From assembly GCA_016184115.1 (NCBI GenBank), contig JACPDH010000001.1, forward strand, positions 25,213-89,212: a stretch of DNA of 64,000 bases. Reading direction: 5' to 3'. The first letter of the stretch is position 1. The number at the start of each line of letters is the position of its first letter. The stretch is from Acidobacteriota bacterium. GTDB taxonomy: Bacteria > Acidobacteriota > Thermoanaerobaculia > Gp7-AA8. Of the stretch, positions 7,735 through 15,915 are shown piece by piece. The notes beneath the pieces are model-generated. The model searched no databases. It was not told the origin of the DNA and saw only the letters and a list, made by a program, of their open reading frames with translations. The translations under genes and the position numbers were made by a program.

Positions 7735-8703
7735 ATGCCTCGCATCCGCTGCCCGAAGTGCAGCCAGGCATACGACATTCCGCCTCAGATCGCGGTGCAG
7801 CTCCCTACGTCGGTCGCCACGTGCGGATGCGGCGAATGGCTATGCGGCAACCGCGAGCGAATCCTCGCGCGCTTCGCTGTCGAAGGAATCGTCCCTGAGA
7901 TCGACCTCACGACGTACAAGATCGAGAGCTCCGCGCCTGCGTCGCGCGCAAAGACCGCCGACGACGAGGCGATCGACACCTCGGGCCCGAGGAGTGTGCG
8001 TGTGATCGCCCGTGGCGCCACCGAGTCGATCAACAGCATCTTCACGATCGATCGCGAGCCGCTCTGGATCGGGCGGCGCGCGTGCCATGTCGAGATCGAC
8101 GACGCCGAGCTCTCGATACGCCACTGCTCGATCGTCCGCCGGGGTGATCAGCTGCTCGTCCTCGACAATGACTCCCATACCGGCACATTCCTAGACGGCG
8201 AGCCGATCAACGAAGGCGTTATCGGCGAAGGGACGCACCTGCTGCGCGTCGGCGCCGCCCTCGTCTGCATCGAGCCCACGTCGGAGCAAGGCATGGCCGT
8301 CGGCCAGCTTCAGCTCCGGGAGGACGACCTGCTCGAGGCTTCGCCGCAGTTGATGAAGAAGCTCCTCGAGCGCGCGGCGAAGGTCCAGGCGGCACAGTCC
8401 GCGTCGACCGCGAAGCGCCTGTTCATCGTCTGCACCGCTGGCCCGCTGAAGGGAGAGGAGTACGAAGTCGGCCCGCTCGGACTCGTCGTCGGACGCGAAG
8501 GCGACGTCCGTGTTCCCGACGAATTCCTCTCGCGCAAACACTTTTCCGTGACGTTCGACGAAGAGGGGGCGCTTCGCGTGCGCGATCTCGGGAGTCGCAA
8601 CGGTACGTTCCTGAACACGCTGCCCGCGCGCAACACGAAGGCGCATCCCGGCGATCAGATCAAGGCGGGAGTGAACGAGTTTCGAGTCGAACAAAGGGAA
8701 TGA
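7735..8703 (+). CDS. Tandem FHA-domain protein with N-terminal cysteine motif
   Basis: The 322-residue cytoplasmic protein has two forkhead-associated (phosphothreonine-binding) domains. The N-terminus MPRIRCPKCSQAYDIP carries Cys6-x2-Cys9 and another pair at residues 30 and 32, resembling a small zinc ribbon. FHA1 spans about 105-180 (WIGRR, then LSIRHCSI, then DNDSHTGTF). FHA2 spans about 228-320 (VVGREGDV, LSRKHFSV, DLGSRNGTF) and keeps all the canonical Gly-Arg, Ser-Arg-x-His and Asn-Gly-Thr residues. A helical linker joins them. No Ser/Thr kinase or phosphatase is in the window, so the phosphorylated partner is unknown. The GGDEF gene downstream is on the same strand. Confidence 0.85.
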   Translation: MPRIRCPKCSQAYDIPPQIAVQLPTSVATCGCGEWLCGNRERILARFAVEGIVPEIDLTTYKIESSAPASRAKTADDEAIDTSGPRSVRVIARGATESINSIFTIDREPLWIGRRACHVEIDDAELSIRHCSIVRRGDQLLVLDNDSHTGTFLDGEPINEGVIGEGTHLLRVGAALVCIEPTSEQGMAVGQLQLREDDLLEASPQLMKKLLERAAKVQAAQSASTAKRLFIVCTAGPLKGEEYEVGPLGLVVGREGDVRVPDEFLSRKHFSVTFDEEGALRVRDLGSRNGTFLNTLPARNTKAHPGDQIKAGVNEFRVEQRE

Positions 8704-8818
8704 GGTAGATCGAGAATCAGGAGCAGAGCTCGCCGGTAAGTCGCCCATTTCACGAGCGACCGTGTGAACGGCGAAGCACGGCGCGATGAATGCGGCGGCG
8801 CCAGGCTCAGCGGCCATG

Positions 8819-8860
8819 CATTCCCTTTTTCAACTCTCGATTTTCAGTTTTCAAATTCCT
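8819..8860. repeat. Short intergenic array of 7-base period
   Basis: Six consecutive heptamers sharing a T-rich core, for example ATTTTCA and GTTTTCA, lie between the FHA and GGDEF genes just upstream of a candidate promoter. The period matches the arrays elsewhere in the window but the sequence differs. Confidence 0.6.
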
Positions 8861-8878
8861 CCAGCACTGGCCTACAAT
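8850..8878 (+). promoter_or_regulatory. Candidate sigma70-type promoter for the GGDEF gene
   Basis: TTCAAA (8850-8855) and TACAAT (8873-8878) are separated by 17 bases. The diguanylate cyclase ATG at 8902 follows with a GGGGA ribosome site. Each hexamer matches consensus at four or five of six positions. Confidence 0.45.
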
Positions 8879-8901
8879 CATTGTTCTCCTTGGGGACTAC
8901 G

Positions 8902-9768
8902 ATGAAGGCTCACGACCCTCAGGTCACGCGCGCTCTCGACGCCACCGCGAAGCTTCTCGGAAGGAAACTCGCGCTCGGCGGCGAAGACGCGGAGACCGCA
9001 TGGTCGGTCGTCTCGCGCCTCAAACCGGGTATTCCACGCGTTGGAATCCGCGACCTCGACAGGCGCCCCTTCGGCGAAGAAGAGCGCGACTTCCTGAAGG
9101 AAGTTGCCGACCTGATGCTCAACGACATCGTCGCGAGCGACGAATCGCTCGCACTCGAGCAGCGTCTGCGCCTTCTCGAGAAGGAGAATGTCGAACTGTC
9201 GATGAAGAACCGCGCGCTCGCCGAGCTCTCGTCGCGCGACGCCCTAACAGGACTCTTCAATCGCTGGTACGTCCTCGAGAAGATCGAGGCGGAGATGAAC
9301 CGATGCCTGCGGCACGGCTCGCCGATGTCGCTGCTGATCCTCGATATCGACAACTTCCGCCGCATCAACGAGACGCACGGCCATGTCACCGGGGATCAGG
9401 TCCTCCAGACTGTCGGCCGCATGCTTCGCGAAAGCTGCAGAATCTACGACATCCCGGGACGTTATGGCGGCGAGGAGTTCTGCCTGATGCTCCCTGAGAC
9501 GAGCGTCGAGAAAACAATGCAGGTCGCCGAGCGTCTGCGTCAGCGTGTCGCTGAGGCACACGTCGCGGCGGGCGACGGAATGCTCCGAATCACTGCGTCG
9601 ATTGGACTCGCCGGTCTCGAGAGCGTCCCCGATGAAGCAATCTTTGGCGCCACCGCGCTCGTCGAGCGTGCCGACCGTGCCCTCGGCACCGCGAAGGACC
9701 GAGGCCGCAACCGCGTCGAGGCATGGTCGGCGGCGGTCGCTCCGAGGCCGTCCGACGTCGAAGCGTAA
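8902..9768 (+). CDS. GGDEF-domain diguanylate cyclase with inhibitory site
   Basis: The 288-residue protein should make c-di-GMP from two GTP. The N-terminal about 85 residues form an unassigned domain, then a short coiled coil (85-110) and the GGDEF domain (about 112-280). The active-site loop reads RYGGEEF (GGEEF at 189-193). Five residues before it is the I-site RIYD (R180, D183), in the same geometry as PleD, so product inhibition is expected. LDIDNFRRIN carries the metal-binding Asp. No membrane segment is seen. The ATG at 8902 is preferred over an open frame reaching 8764 because of the GGGGA site and the upstream -10. Its stop is embedded in an inverted repeat. Confidence 0.92.
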   Translation: MKAHDPQVTRALDATAKLLGRKLALGGEDAETAWSVVSRLKPGIPRVGIRDLDRRPFGEEERDFLKEVADLMLNDIVASDESLALEQRLRLLEKENVELSMKNRALAELSSRDALTGLFNRWYVLEKIEAEMNRCLRHGSPMSLLILDIDNFRRINETHGHVTGDQVLQTVGRMLRESCRIYDIPGRYGGEEFCLMLPETSVEKTMQVAERLRQRVAEAHVAAGDGMLRITASIGLAGLESVPDEAIFGATALVERADRALGTAKDRGRNRVEAWSAAVAPRPSDVEA

Positions 9769-9792
9769 ACTTACGCCTCGTTTACGCTTTTT
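9761..9792 (+). terminator. Stem-loop over the GGDEF stop codon, terminator or lexA operator
   Basis: AAGCGTAAAC (9761-9770) pairs with GTTTACGCTT (9780-9789) across a 9-base loop, followed by a short T run (9788-9792). This looks like an intrinsic terminator for the GGDEF gene. It also sits immediately upstream of the candidate lexA promoter, and a second smaller palindrome (GCGTAA-AC-TTACGC, 9763-9776) overlaps it, so it could instead be an autoregulatory LexA operator. Confidence 0.55.
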
Positions 9793-9795
9793 CGC

Positions 9796-9824
9796 TTGAC
9801 TTCCGCCCCGTTACCGCCGATATT
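9796..9824 (+). promoter_or_regulatory. Candidate lexA promoter
   Basis: TTGACT (9796-9801) and GATATT (9819-9824) are spaced by 17 bases. A GGAGG ribosome site follows just before the ATG at 9843. The -35 matches consensus at five of six positions and the -10 at four of six. Confidence 0.5.
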
Positions 9825-9842
9825 GACGTTCGGAGGCGGACG

Positions 9843-10448
9843 ATGACCTACCTCACCGAACGGCAGCGCGACATCCTGGCTTTCATCCGCAAGCACCAGC
9901 AGGAGCACGGCGTGGCGCCGACGCACAAAGAAATCTGCGAGGCGTTCGGCTTCTCGTCCTACGGCACGGTCTACAAGCATCTTTCGCTCCTCGAGAAGAA
10001 AGGGCTGATCCGGCGCGACTGGAACCAGAAGCGCGGAGTCGAGCTCGTCGAAGAAGAACGCGAAGAGCTCAAAGTCAAGGAACTACCGCTCTTCGGAAAC
10101 ATTGCAGCAGGCCTCCCGCTCGAGGTCGACCAGGCCGACGAGATGATCGTCGTACCTGAGGCGCTGACCTCACGCGGACGCAACTTCGTTCTGAAGGTCA
10201 AAGGCGATTCGATGATCGACGACGGGATTCTCGACGGCGACTACGTGATCGTGGAGCAACTTGATCGCGCGTCGAACGGAGAAGTCGTCGTCGCGATGGT
10301 CGCAGGCGAGGTGACCCTCAAACGCTTCTACAAGGAAGGCGAGCGGGTGCGCCTGCAGCCTGCAAACGAGACGATGGCGCCGATTTTCGCGCACACGCGC
10401 GACGTGACGATACAGGGCGTCGTCGTCGGCCTGATGCGTCGGTTCTGA
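9843..10448 (+). CDS. lexA: LexA SOS repressor / autocleaving peptidase
   Basis: The 201-residue LexA has a winged-helix DNA-binding domain (residues 1-65; TYLTERQRDILAFIRKHQ is the standard start) and an S24 peptidase domain. The self-cleavage site Ala89-Gly90 is in NIAAGLPLE. The catalytic Ser123 is in VKGDSMIDDG, and Lys160 is in GEVTLKRFY. RecA-stimulated cleavage would derepress DNA-damage genes. The recognition helix (THKEICEAFGFSSYGTVYKH) departs from the E. coli sequence, so the operator is likely to differ. The ATG at 9843 is preferred over an upstream frame at 9723 because of the GGAGG site. The XRE regulator follows by 26 bases. Confidence 0.95.
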   Translation: MTYLTERQRDILAFIRKHQQEHGVAPTHKEICEAFGFSSYGTVYKHLSLLEKKGLIRRDWNQKRGVELVEEEREELKVKELPLFGNIAAGLPLEVDQADEMIVVPEALTSRGRNFVLKVKGDSMIDDGILDGDYVIVEQLDRASNGEVVVAMVAGEVTLKRFYKEGERVRLQPANETMAPIFAHTRDVTIQGVVVGLMRRF

Positions 10449-10474
10449 GCGCGTAACGAGAGAGGAGATCGGTC

Positions 10475-10912
10475 ATGTTTGAATCCACAGGTGTCGACAT
10501 CGTACTGAGACTTCGTGAGCTCCGCCGGTCCCTCGGATTGCAGCAGAAGGACGTTGCGCTGCTCTCCGGCATCGGCGAGAAGAGCATCAGCTCGTTTGAA
10601 ACGGGTGCGCGCGTCGATTCGATGAAGGTCGGCCAGCTTCGCCGGCTGCTCCGCGTCTACGGCGTGACCGAGAGCGAGTTCTTCGGCGAAGACCTGGAGG
10701 CGCTTCTCGGATTCGACGACGTGCAGGGAAACCCCGAGGGCGCATTCACGATCTGGCGACAGATGCGCGAGCTCCCCGAACCGCTGCGGAATGGTCTACT
10801 CGAGAAGTTCCGGTTGATGGTCGAAACTGCCTGCGACGTGCACTCGATGTCGCAGCCACTCCCCTACGAAGCTCCGCGGAACGACTGGGAGCTATTGAAC
10901 TCACGGAACTGA
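10475..10912 (+). CDS. XRE-family helix-turn-helix regulator
   Basis: The 145-residue protein has an N-terminal HTH of the Cro/CI type at about residues 9-65: LRLRELRRSLGLQQKDVALL then SGIGEKSISSFETG. The C-terminal about 70 residues (FTIWRQMRELPEPLRNGLLE) are helical and unassigned. The start is supported by GAGAGGAG upstream of the ATG. It is 26 bases downstream of lexA on the same strand and may be co-regulated. The target is unknown. No toxin or phage gene is adjacent, so I do not call it an antitoxin or immunity repressor. Confidence 0.82.
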   Translation: MFESTGVDIVLRLRELRRSLGLQQKDVALLSGIGEKSISSFETGARVDSMKVGQLRRLLRVYGVTESEFFGEDLEALLGFDDVQGNPEGAFTIWRQMRELPEPLRNGLLEKFRLMVETACDVHSMSQPLPYEAPRNDWELLNSRN

Positions 10913-11049
10913 TCTTCGGGTTGCGGCCAGCCACCGATTGAATCCGCCCTCAGTTGAGACCGGGGCCTAGAGTTAGGACACTTCAAGCCTGTTGGGCCCT
11001 AGCGGCGAGAGGTCGTTGTCGATAGCGGCGGAGCGTTCGGGCATCAACG

Positions 11050-11115
11050 GGCCGAAGATACAATCTTCGGCCACCACCGGAAAGCGCGTGGTGGCCGAAG
11101 TTTTCAACTTCGGCC
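11050..11115. repeat. Cluster of three interlocking perfect hairpins
   Basis: GGCCGAAGAT (11050-11059) pairs with ATCTTCGGCC (11063-11072) over a 3-base loop. GGCCACCAC (11069-11077) pairs with GTGGTGGCC (11088-11096). GGCCGAAGTT (11093-11102) pairs with AACTTCGGCC (11106-11115) over a 3-base loop. The first and third share the GGCCGAAG stem and the middle one shares four bases with each neighbour. It may be a REP-like element or a termination structure between convergent genes. Confidence 0.8.
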
Positions 11116-11450
11116 AAGCGACGTTCTCTTCAGAATCGTGCGCGATTCCCAAACTCCATGCCCCCGGCTGAAGCCGGGGCCCACTTTGCTTCGGCGCTGC
11201 GCGCCGGAGAGTTGGCGACCAGGACCCGAGTGGCGCGGCCTCGCGTGGTTGTTGTTGGAAGAGGGGCAGAGCGCCACGCGGTGCCGGCCTCCTGAGACGA
11301 ACGGGCGTCGCACCGCGTCGTCACCGTGAGTCAGTTCGTGTCGAGCGCGGCCGGCTCTCCTTGCCCTCACTCAACGCCACCGCGAACGCTGCCGAGCCTC
11401 GCGGACGCGGCAGCCTGCTCCTCGCCTCTCGCGTTTCGCTTCTGTCCCGG

Positions 11451-11485
11451 ATTCCGCATTCCGCGCTCCGTATTCCGCACTGCGC
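11451..11485. repeat. Short array of 7-base period (ATTCCGC type)
   Basis: Five consecutive heptamers: ATTCCGC occurs three times, with GCTCCGT between the second and third copies and ACTGCGC last. It lies just downstream of the stop of the sulfatase-like gene that ends at 11491. Confidence 0.65.
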
Positions 11486-11490
11486 CGCTC

Positions 11491-13644
11491 CTACTTCATC
11501 GCCGAGGCGCGCTTTCGCCACGCTGCCGCGCCTCGTTCGTTGCCTAACGTCGCGAGTGTCTCGGCGGCTACCGTGCATGCCTGTCTATTGGGGTTCGCGG
11601 CGAACATCTGCTCGAGCACCCGGTCGACGCGCTCCGGCTTTCCGTCCACGAGATAGAGGACGGCCAGGCTCGAATATGCCGACAAGTTGCTCGGGTACCC
11701 TGCGATCTCCGCGAGAAATGCAGTTTCTGCTTCGCTGTTCCTGCCGACGGTCGCAAGAATGTCACCCCTCGCGTAATCGAGCAGTTCCACTCTCACTCCC
11801 TGGCGCCTCGCTTCGTCTCGCGTGGAGTCGAGAAGGCGAAGCGCCTCATCGGTTTTGCCTGCCTTTGCGTACGCCTGCGCAAGAATGACCGACGATCGTG
11901 CCTTCATCGTTGGGTCAGACATCGCCTCGGTTGCCTCGCGCTCCGCCACCGCGAAGTCGCCGCGCGCGAGTGCCACGCGGGCGAGCAGCGAGTGAGCGCC
12001 CGCGGAGTTGCTCTCGAGCGCCAGCTTTGCGTGCTCTTCCGCCTCGTCGAACCGGTTCATCCGAAGCAGCAGCCCGCCGAGAGATAGCGCCACCTCGTAC
12101 ATGACGACGTCGGAGCTCTTGAGAGCCTGTTTGTACGCGTCAACCGCCTCGGCGTTTCGCCCCATCTTCTCGTAGTTCGTGGCCAGCAGGCTCCACGCGT
12201 CTGCGAACCTCGGATTCTTCGCGACCACCGCCTCGTAGATCTCCAGCGCCTCTCCGACGCGCCCCTCGGTCGTCAGACGTGTCGCGTGCTTGATCTGCTC
12301 GAACTCCCCGATGTGCTCCTTCGGATCAGGCAGGTCGTCGCCGGTTCCCTGCGTGCTGCCTATGTAGCCTAACGCGGCGAGCTTCTGGGCTTCCTCCGGG
12401 CTGATGTTGACCGGCGCGATGATCTCCTTCCCGTATGCCTCGAGCTCTCTCTTCATCGCGGCGTATACGCGCCGTTCGTCGGCCAGGACGTTCGTCTTCT
12501 GTTTCGGGTCGGCGACGAGATCGTAGAGCTCCGGAGTCGGCGCTTCGATGTATTGGTATCTGGCATCGGTCAGCGCCCGGAGCTCGCTCCACCCGAGATG
12601 TAGCCTCGGGTAGAGGGTCTCGCTGTAGACGCTCGTTGGGCGCTCGCCTACGGACGTGTCGAGCAACGAATGCCCCGCGAACGGCGTCGCCGGCCGGACC
12701 CCAGTCACACTCGCGATGGTCGGCGCCACGTCGATCAGCTGGACCAGCTCCTTCACCCTCTCGCCACCACGCATCGCCCCGGGAAGGCGAACGATGAGAG
12801 GCACGTGAACCGCCTCCCGATAGAGGAACACGCCGTGCTCGTCTTCGCCGTGGTCGCCGAGCCCCTCTCCGTGGTCAGAGAGCAGGATGATCACAGCGCG
12901 ATCGTAGATCCCCTTCTCCTTGAGAAACGCGACGAAGCGACCGACCAGCTCGTCGGACACCGCGATCTCTCCGTCGTACGGGTTCGAGGCATACGCGCTT
13001 CGAAACGGTTCCGTCGGCGCGTAAGGAGAGTGAGGCTCGAACACGTGGAGCATGAAGAAGAACGGACGCCCTTCGCGCTCGCCGATCCAGCGCTTCGCCA
13101 CCTCGAGCGTCGCGCTGCCTGGACGCTGAAGCTGTCCGAGAGCGACCCCCGATTCGCTTCCAATCGCGTCCTCGTAAAAGTCGAATGCGCCGGAGAGGCC
13201 CGTGACGCCGCGGAGTACATACGCCGAGACTGCCGCGCCGCTCTCATACCCCGCCGTCTTGAGCGCCGCCGTAATCGCGGGATTCTTGATCGCATCGTAG
13301 CGATAGCCGATGTTGTTGCGCACCCCGTTCGCGGGCGGGAGCTGTCCCGTGAGGATCGCGACATGCGCCGGCAACGTGAGAGGGACATGCGAATAGGCGT
13401 TCTCGAAGAGGATTGATTCCGCCGCCAGCGCGTCGATATTAGGCGTCTTCACGGCGCCATAGCCGTAGGCCGGGAGGTGGTCGGCGCGGAGCGTGTCGAT
13501 CGAGATCAGGATGATGGGAGCGCCTTCGAAGCGACCGGGGTCCGCGCTCCTCTCTCCCGCGCAGCCCGTCGCGGCGAGCCACACTGCTCCGAAGAGCGCG
13601 GCGAGGAGTCTGCGTCGCCGGTTCGCTGGTCCGGTCGTCATCAT
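11491..13644 (-). CDS. Sulfatase-like lipoprotein with C-terminal TPR repeats (paralog 1)
   Basis: About 717 residues. A signal sequence ends in a lipobox (WLAATGC), predicting a lipid-anchored protein. Residues about 45-430 form an alkaline-phosphatase-superfamily sulfatase domain: LISIDTLRADHLPAYGYG with the metal Asp, the nucleophile region VPLTLPAHVAILTG, and LSDHGEGLGDHGE with metal Asp/His. The usual Cys/Ser of C-x-P-x-R is replaced by Thr in TLPAH, so formylglycine maturation is not expected. A LAALGYIGS linker leads to TPR-like repeats over about 260 residues. The ATG at 13644 overlaps the stop of paralog 2 (ATGA), indicating coupling. The substrate is unknown. Confidence 0.85.
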   Translation of the reverse strand: MMTTGPANRRRRLLAALFGAVWLAATGCAGERSADPGRFEGAPIILISIDTLRADHLPAYGYGAVKTPNIDALAAESILFENAYSHVPLTLPAHVAILTGQLPPANGVRNNIGYRYDAIKNPAITAALKTAGYESGAAVSAYVLRGVTGLSGAFDFYEDAIGSESGVALGQLQRPGSATLEVAKRWIGEREGRPFFFMLHVFEPHSPYAPTEPFRSAYASNPYDGEIAVSDELVGRFVAFLKEKGIYDRAVIILLSDHGEGLGDHGEDEHGVFLYREAVHVPLIVRLPGAMRGGERVKELVQLIDVAPTIASVTGVRPATPFAGHSLLDTSVGERPTSVYSETLYPRLHLGWSELRALTDARYQYIEAPTPELYDLVADPKQKTNVLADERRVYAAMKRELEAYGKEIIAPVNISPEEAQKLAALGYIGSTQGTGDDLPDPKEHIGEFEQIKHATRLTTEGRVGEALEIYEAVVAKNPRFADAWSLLATNYEKMGRNAEAVDAYKQALKSSDVVMYEVALSLGGLLLRMNRFDEAEEHAKLALESNSAGAHSLLARVALARGDFAVAEREATEAMSDPTMKARSSVILAQAYAKAGKTDEALRLLDSTRDEARRQGVRVELLDYARGDILATVGRNSEAETAFLAEIAGYPSNLSAYSSLAVLYLVDGKPERVDRVLEQMFAANPNRQACTVAAETLATLGNERGAAAWRKRASAMK

Positions 13645-15812
13645 CCGGTCGTTCTCGCCCGCACCGCCCACGATTTCGCGGAACCGGGCCTCCGGAGGTC
13701 GCGAAACGTGTCGGCCGCGAGCGCGTAACTCGAGCGCGATGGGTTTGCCTTTACCATGGCTTCGAACGTCTTGTTGGCATCGTCCTCGCGTCCTTCGAGC
13801 GTCAGGAGCACCGCTAGCCTAACGTACGCTTCGCGGTTCTGAGGAAAGTACCTGATCTCCTCCTCGAACGACTGTTTCGCATCCACGAGTTGACCCATCC
13901 GCGCATGTAGATCGCCGCGCGCGAAGTTGTAGGTCGCGAGCGGTTGTTGACCGAGCGCCGACGTTTCGGCCTTTACGCTATCGAGCAGCGACGCCGCCTC
14001 CGGAAACCTTCGTTGAAACGTGCGCACCTGGGCCATCAGGATCAAGCCGTCACGCTTGCGCGACGGATCTTCGATCACCTTCCGCGCCGCACGTTCGGTG
14101 GCGACGAGGTCGCGCTTCGCGAGGTAGGCCCGCGCGATCGTCAGGCGCGCAGCGCCTGGATGCACCTCGACCGCAAGCTCCGCATGCTTCACACAGTCGT
14201 CCCACCGGTTGAGCCTGAGGTAGACGTCGGCCATTGAAAGCGCTGTACCCGGCGCGAGCATCGGAGCGGCTTCGATCGTCTTCTTGTATGCGTCGAGCGC
14301 CTCCTCGAAGCGCCCCTGCATCTCGAGCGTCTTTCCTAGCTGCGTCCAGCCGTCGGCGAATGCGGGGTTGCGAACGAGCACTTCACGAAGCAGCTTCGCC
14401 GACTCGGCGAGCTGTCCCCTCTGCGCGAGAGCCGCCGCCTTCGTGACGCCATTCATGTCGTGGATGCCGTCCTTGGGGTCGGGAAGATCGGACGCGTTCG
14501 CCGCGCTGCTGACTGATCCGAGATAGCCGAGTGCGGCAAGCTTCGCCGCTTCTTCCGGATCGACGTTCGTCGAAACCTCGAGCCGACGGTCGTGCCCCTC
14601 CATTTCCTTCCTCATCGCGGCAAAGACGCGGCGCTGATCGGCAAGAACATTCGCCTTCTCGCTCGGGTCTGCGGCGAGATCGTACAGCTCCGGCTTCGGC
14701 GCTTCGATGAAGTGGTGCGTCGCGTCGATGAGCGATGCGAGGTCGCTCCATCCGAGGTGGATGCGCGGGTACATCGTCTCGCTGAAGATCCGGCGGTCGG
14801 GCGTTTCGCCCTTCGCGATCTTCACGAGTGAGGTTCCCTTCACATTTGCCGGAACGTCGAAGCCGACGACCTCGGCGATCGTCGGCAGGATGTCGAGCAG
14901 TTGAACGGGGGTCTTCACTCGCGTTCCGGAGAGCTCGGCATCGGGCAGTTTGACGAGGAGGGGGACATGAATCGCTTCACGATAGAGAAAGATGCCGTGC
15001 TGCTCCTCGCCGTGGTCACCTAGCCCTTCGCCGTGGTCGGACATCAGGATGATCGTCGCATCATCGTAGACACCATTTCTCTTGAGCGATTCGATGAGCT
15101 TGCCGACATCGGCGTCGCTCACCGCGATCTCGCCGTCGTAAGGGCGGTCGGCATACTGCGTCTTGAAGGGTTCGCGCGGCTCGTACGGCGCGTGCGGCTC
15201 GAAGACGTGCACGAAGAGGAAGAGCGGGTTGTCCTTCTTCTCCTCGACCCATCGGGCGGCGACCTCAACCGTCTCGTAACCCTGGCGTTGGAGGACACCG
15301 ACCGAGCCCCCGCTGACCGTTCCAATCCGATCGTCGTAGCTGTCGAATGCTTCGGCGAGGCCCGTCGCTCCACGAAGAACGTACGCGGACACCGCGGCAG
15401 CAGTCGAGTAGCCTTTCGCCTTGAGCAGCGTCGGGATGCTTGGGTGCTTCGCACTGTCGAATCGGTAGCCGAGGTTGTTCCGGACCGCAGTTTCGGCTGG
15501 AAGCGTGCCCGTAAGCATCGAGACATGCGAAGGGAACGTCAGCGGTACATGCGAGTAGGCGTTGTCGAATACGATCGCGTCTTTTGCGAGCGCATCAATG
15601 TTAGGCGTCGACACCTTGTCGTAACCGAATACCGGGAGATGGTCGGCACGAAGCGTGTCGATCGAGATGACAATCACGGGCAACGCGGGACGCCGGGCGA
15701 GAGGTGACTCCTTGCCGCAGGCGGCGAAGAAGAACGCAATCGCAACTGCGAGAGGAGCAGCCGCGCGCAGTGTTGCGCGGGGCGGGGAAAGGAACGATCG
15801 AGAGGGACTCAT
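13641..15812 (-). CDS. Sulfatase-like lipoprotein with C-terminal TPR repeats (paralog 2)
   Basis: About 723 residues from the ATG at 15812. The signal sequence ends at FFFAACGKE, a lipoprotein signal with Cys. The catalytic domain repeats the family plan: VIVISIDTLRADHLPVFGYD, VPLTFPSHVSMLTG with a Thr at the nucleophile position, and LMSDHGEGLGDHGE. A TPR region follows the LPDPKD linker. It is translationally coupled to paralog 1 downstream and lies 103 bases downstream of the first TonB receptor, separated by that gene's terminator. Paralogs 1-3 share long stretches such as SAYVLRG-TGL and FVHVFEPHAPYEP. The function is presumably hydrolysis of a sulfate or phosphate ester outside the cytoplasm; this is inferred. 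Confidence 0.85.
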   Translation of the reverse strand: MSPSRSFLSPPRATLRAAAPLAVAIAFFFAACGKESPLARRPALPVIVISIDTLRADHLPVFGYDKVSTPNIDALAKDAIVFDNAYSHVPLTFPSHVSMLTGTLPAETAVRNNLGYRFDSAKHPSIPTLLKAKGYSTAAAVSAYVLRGATGLAEAFDSYDDRIGTVSGGSVGVLQRQGYETVEVAARWVEEKKDNPLFLFVHVFEPHAPYEPREPFKTQYADRPYDGEIAVSDADVGKLIESLKRNGVYDDATIILMSDHGEGLGDHGEEQHGIFLYREAIHVPLLVKLPDAELSGTRVKTPVQLLDILPTIAEVVGFDVPANVKGTSLVKIAKGETPDRRIFSETMYPRIHLGWSDLASLIDATHHFIEAPKPELYDLAADPSEKANVLADQRRVFAAMRKEMEGHDRRLEVSTNVDPEEAAKLAALGYLGSVSSAANASDLPDPKDGIHDMNGVTKAAALAQRGQLAESAKLLREVLVRNPAFADGWTQLGKTLEMQGRFEEALDAYKKTIEAAPMLAPGTALSMADVYLRLNRWDDCVKHAELAVEVHPGAARLTIARAYLAKRDLVATERAARKVIEDPSRKRDGLILMAQVRTFQRRFPEAASLLDSVKAETSALGQQPLATYNFARGDLHARMGQLVDAKQSFEEEIRYFPQNREAYVRLAVLLTLEGREDDANKTFEAMVKANPSRSSYALAADTFRDLRRPGSAKSWAVRARTTG

Positions 15813-15864
15813 CGGTCTCTGGACAACACGGAGCGCGCGCGCACGAATTCTCACGCAAAGCGAA

Positions 15865-15888
15865 AGGCCCCGGCCGAAGCCGGGGCCT
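15865..15888 (-). terminator. Intrinsic terminator after TonB-dependent receptor 1
   Basis: AGGCCCCGGC and GCCGGGGCCT form a 10-bp perfect stem around a CGAA (minus strand TTCG) tetraloop, followed on the minus strand by TTTCGCTTT. It lies 28 bases after the receptor stop. Confidence 0.85.
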
Positions 15889-15915
15889 CTCGTTACAGCA
15901 GTGCTTCGACTGGTA

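Larger units (their letters stand above)
10913..11490. other. Gene-free interval with hairpins and repeats
   Basis: These 578 bases between convergent genes hold no supported coding sequence. They contain the three-hairpin cluster at 11050-11115, another perfect hairpin at 11162-11179 (CCCCGGCT, 2-base loop, AGCCGGGG) and the heptad array at 11451-11485. The short open frames on both strands have no family features. Confidence 0.7.

Noticed and set aside
10475..10912. Antitoxin or prophage repressor
   Set aside because: No partner toxin, integrase or phage structural gene is adjacent.
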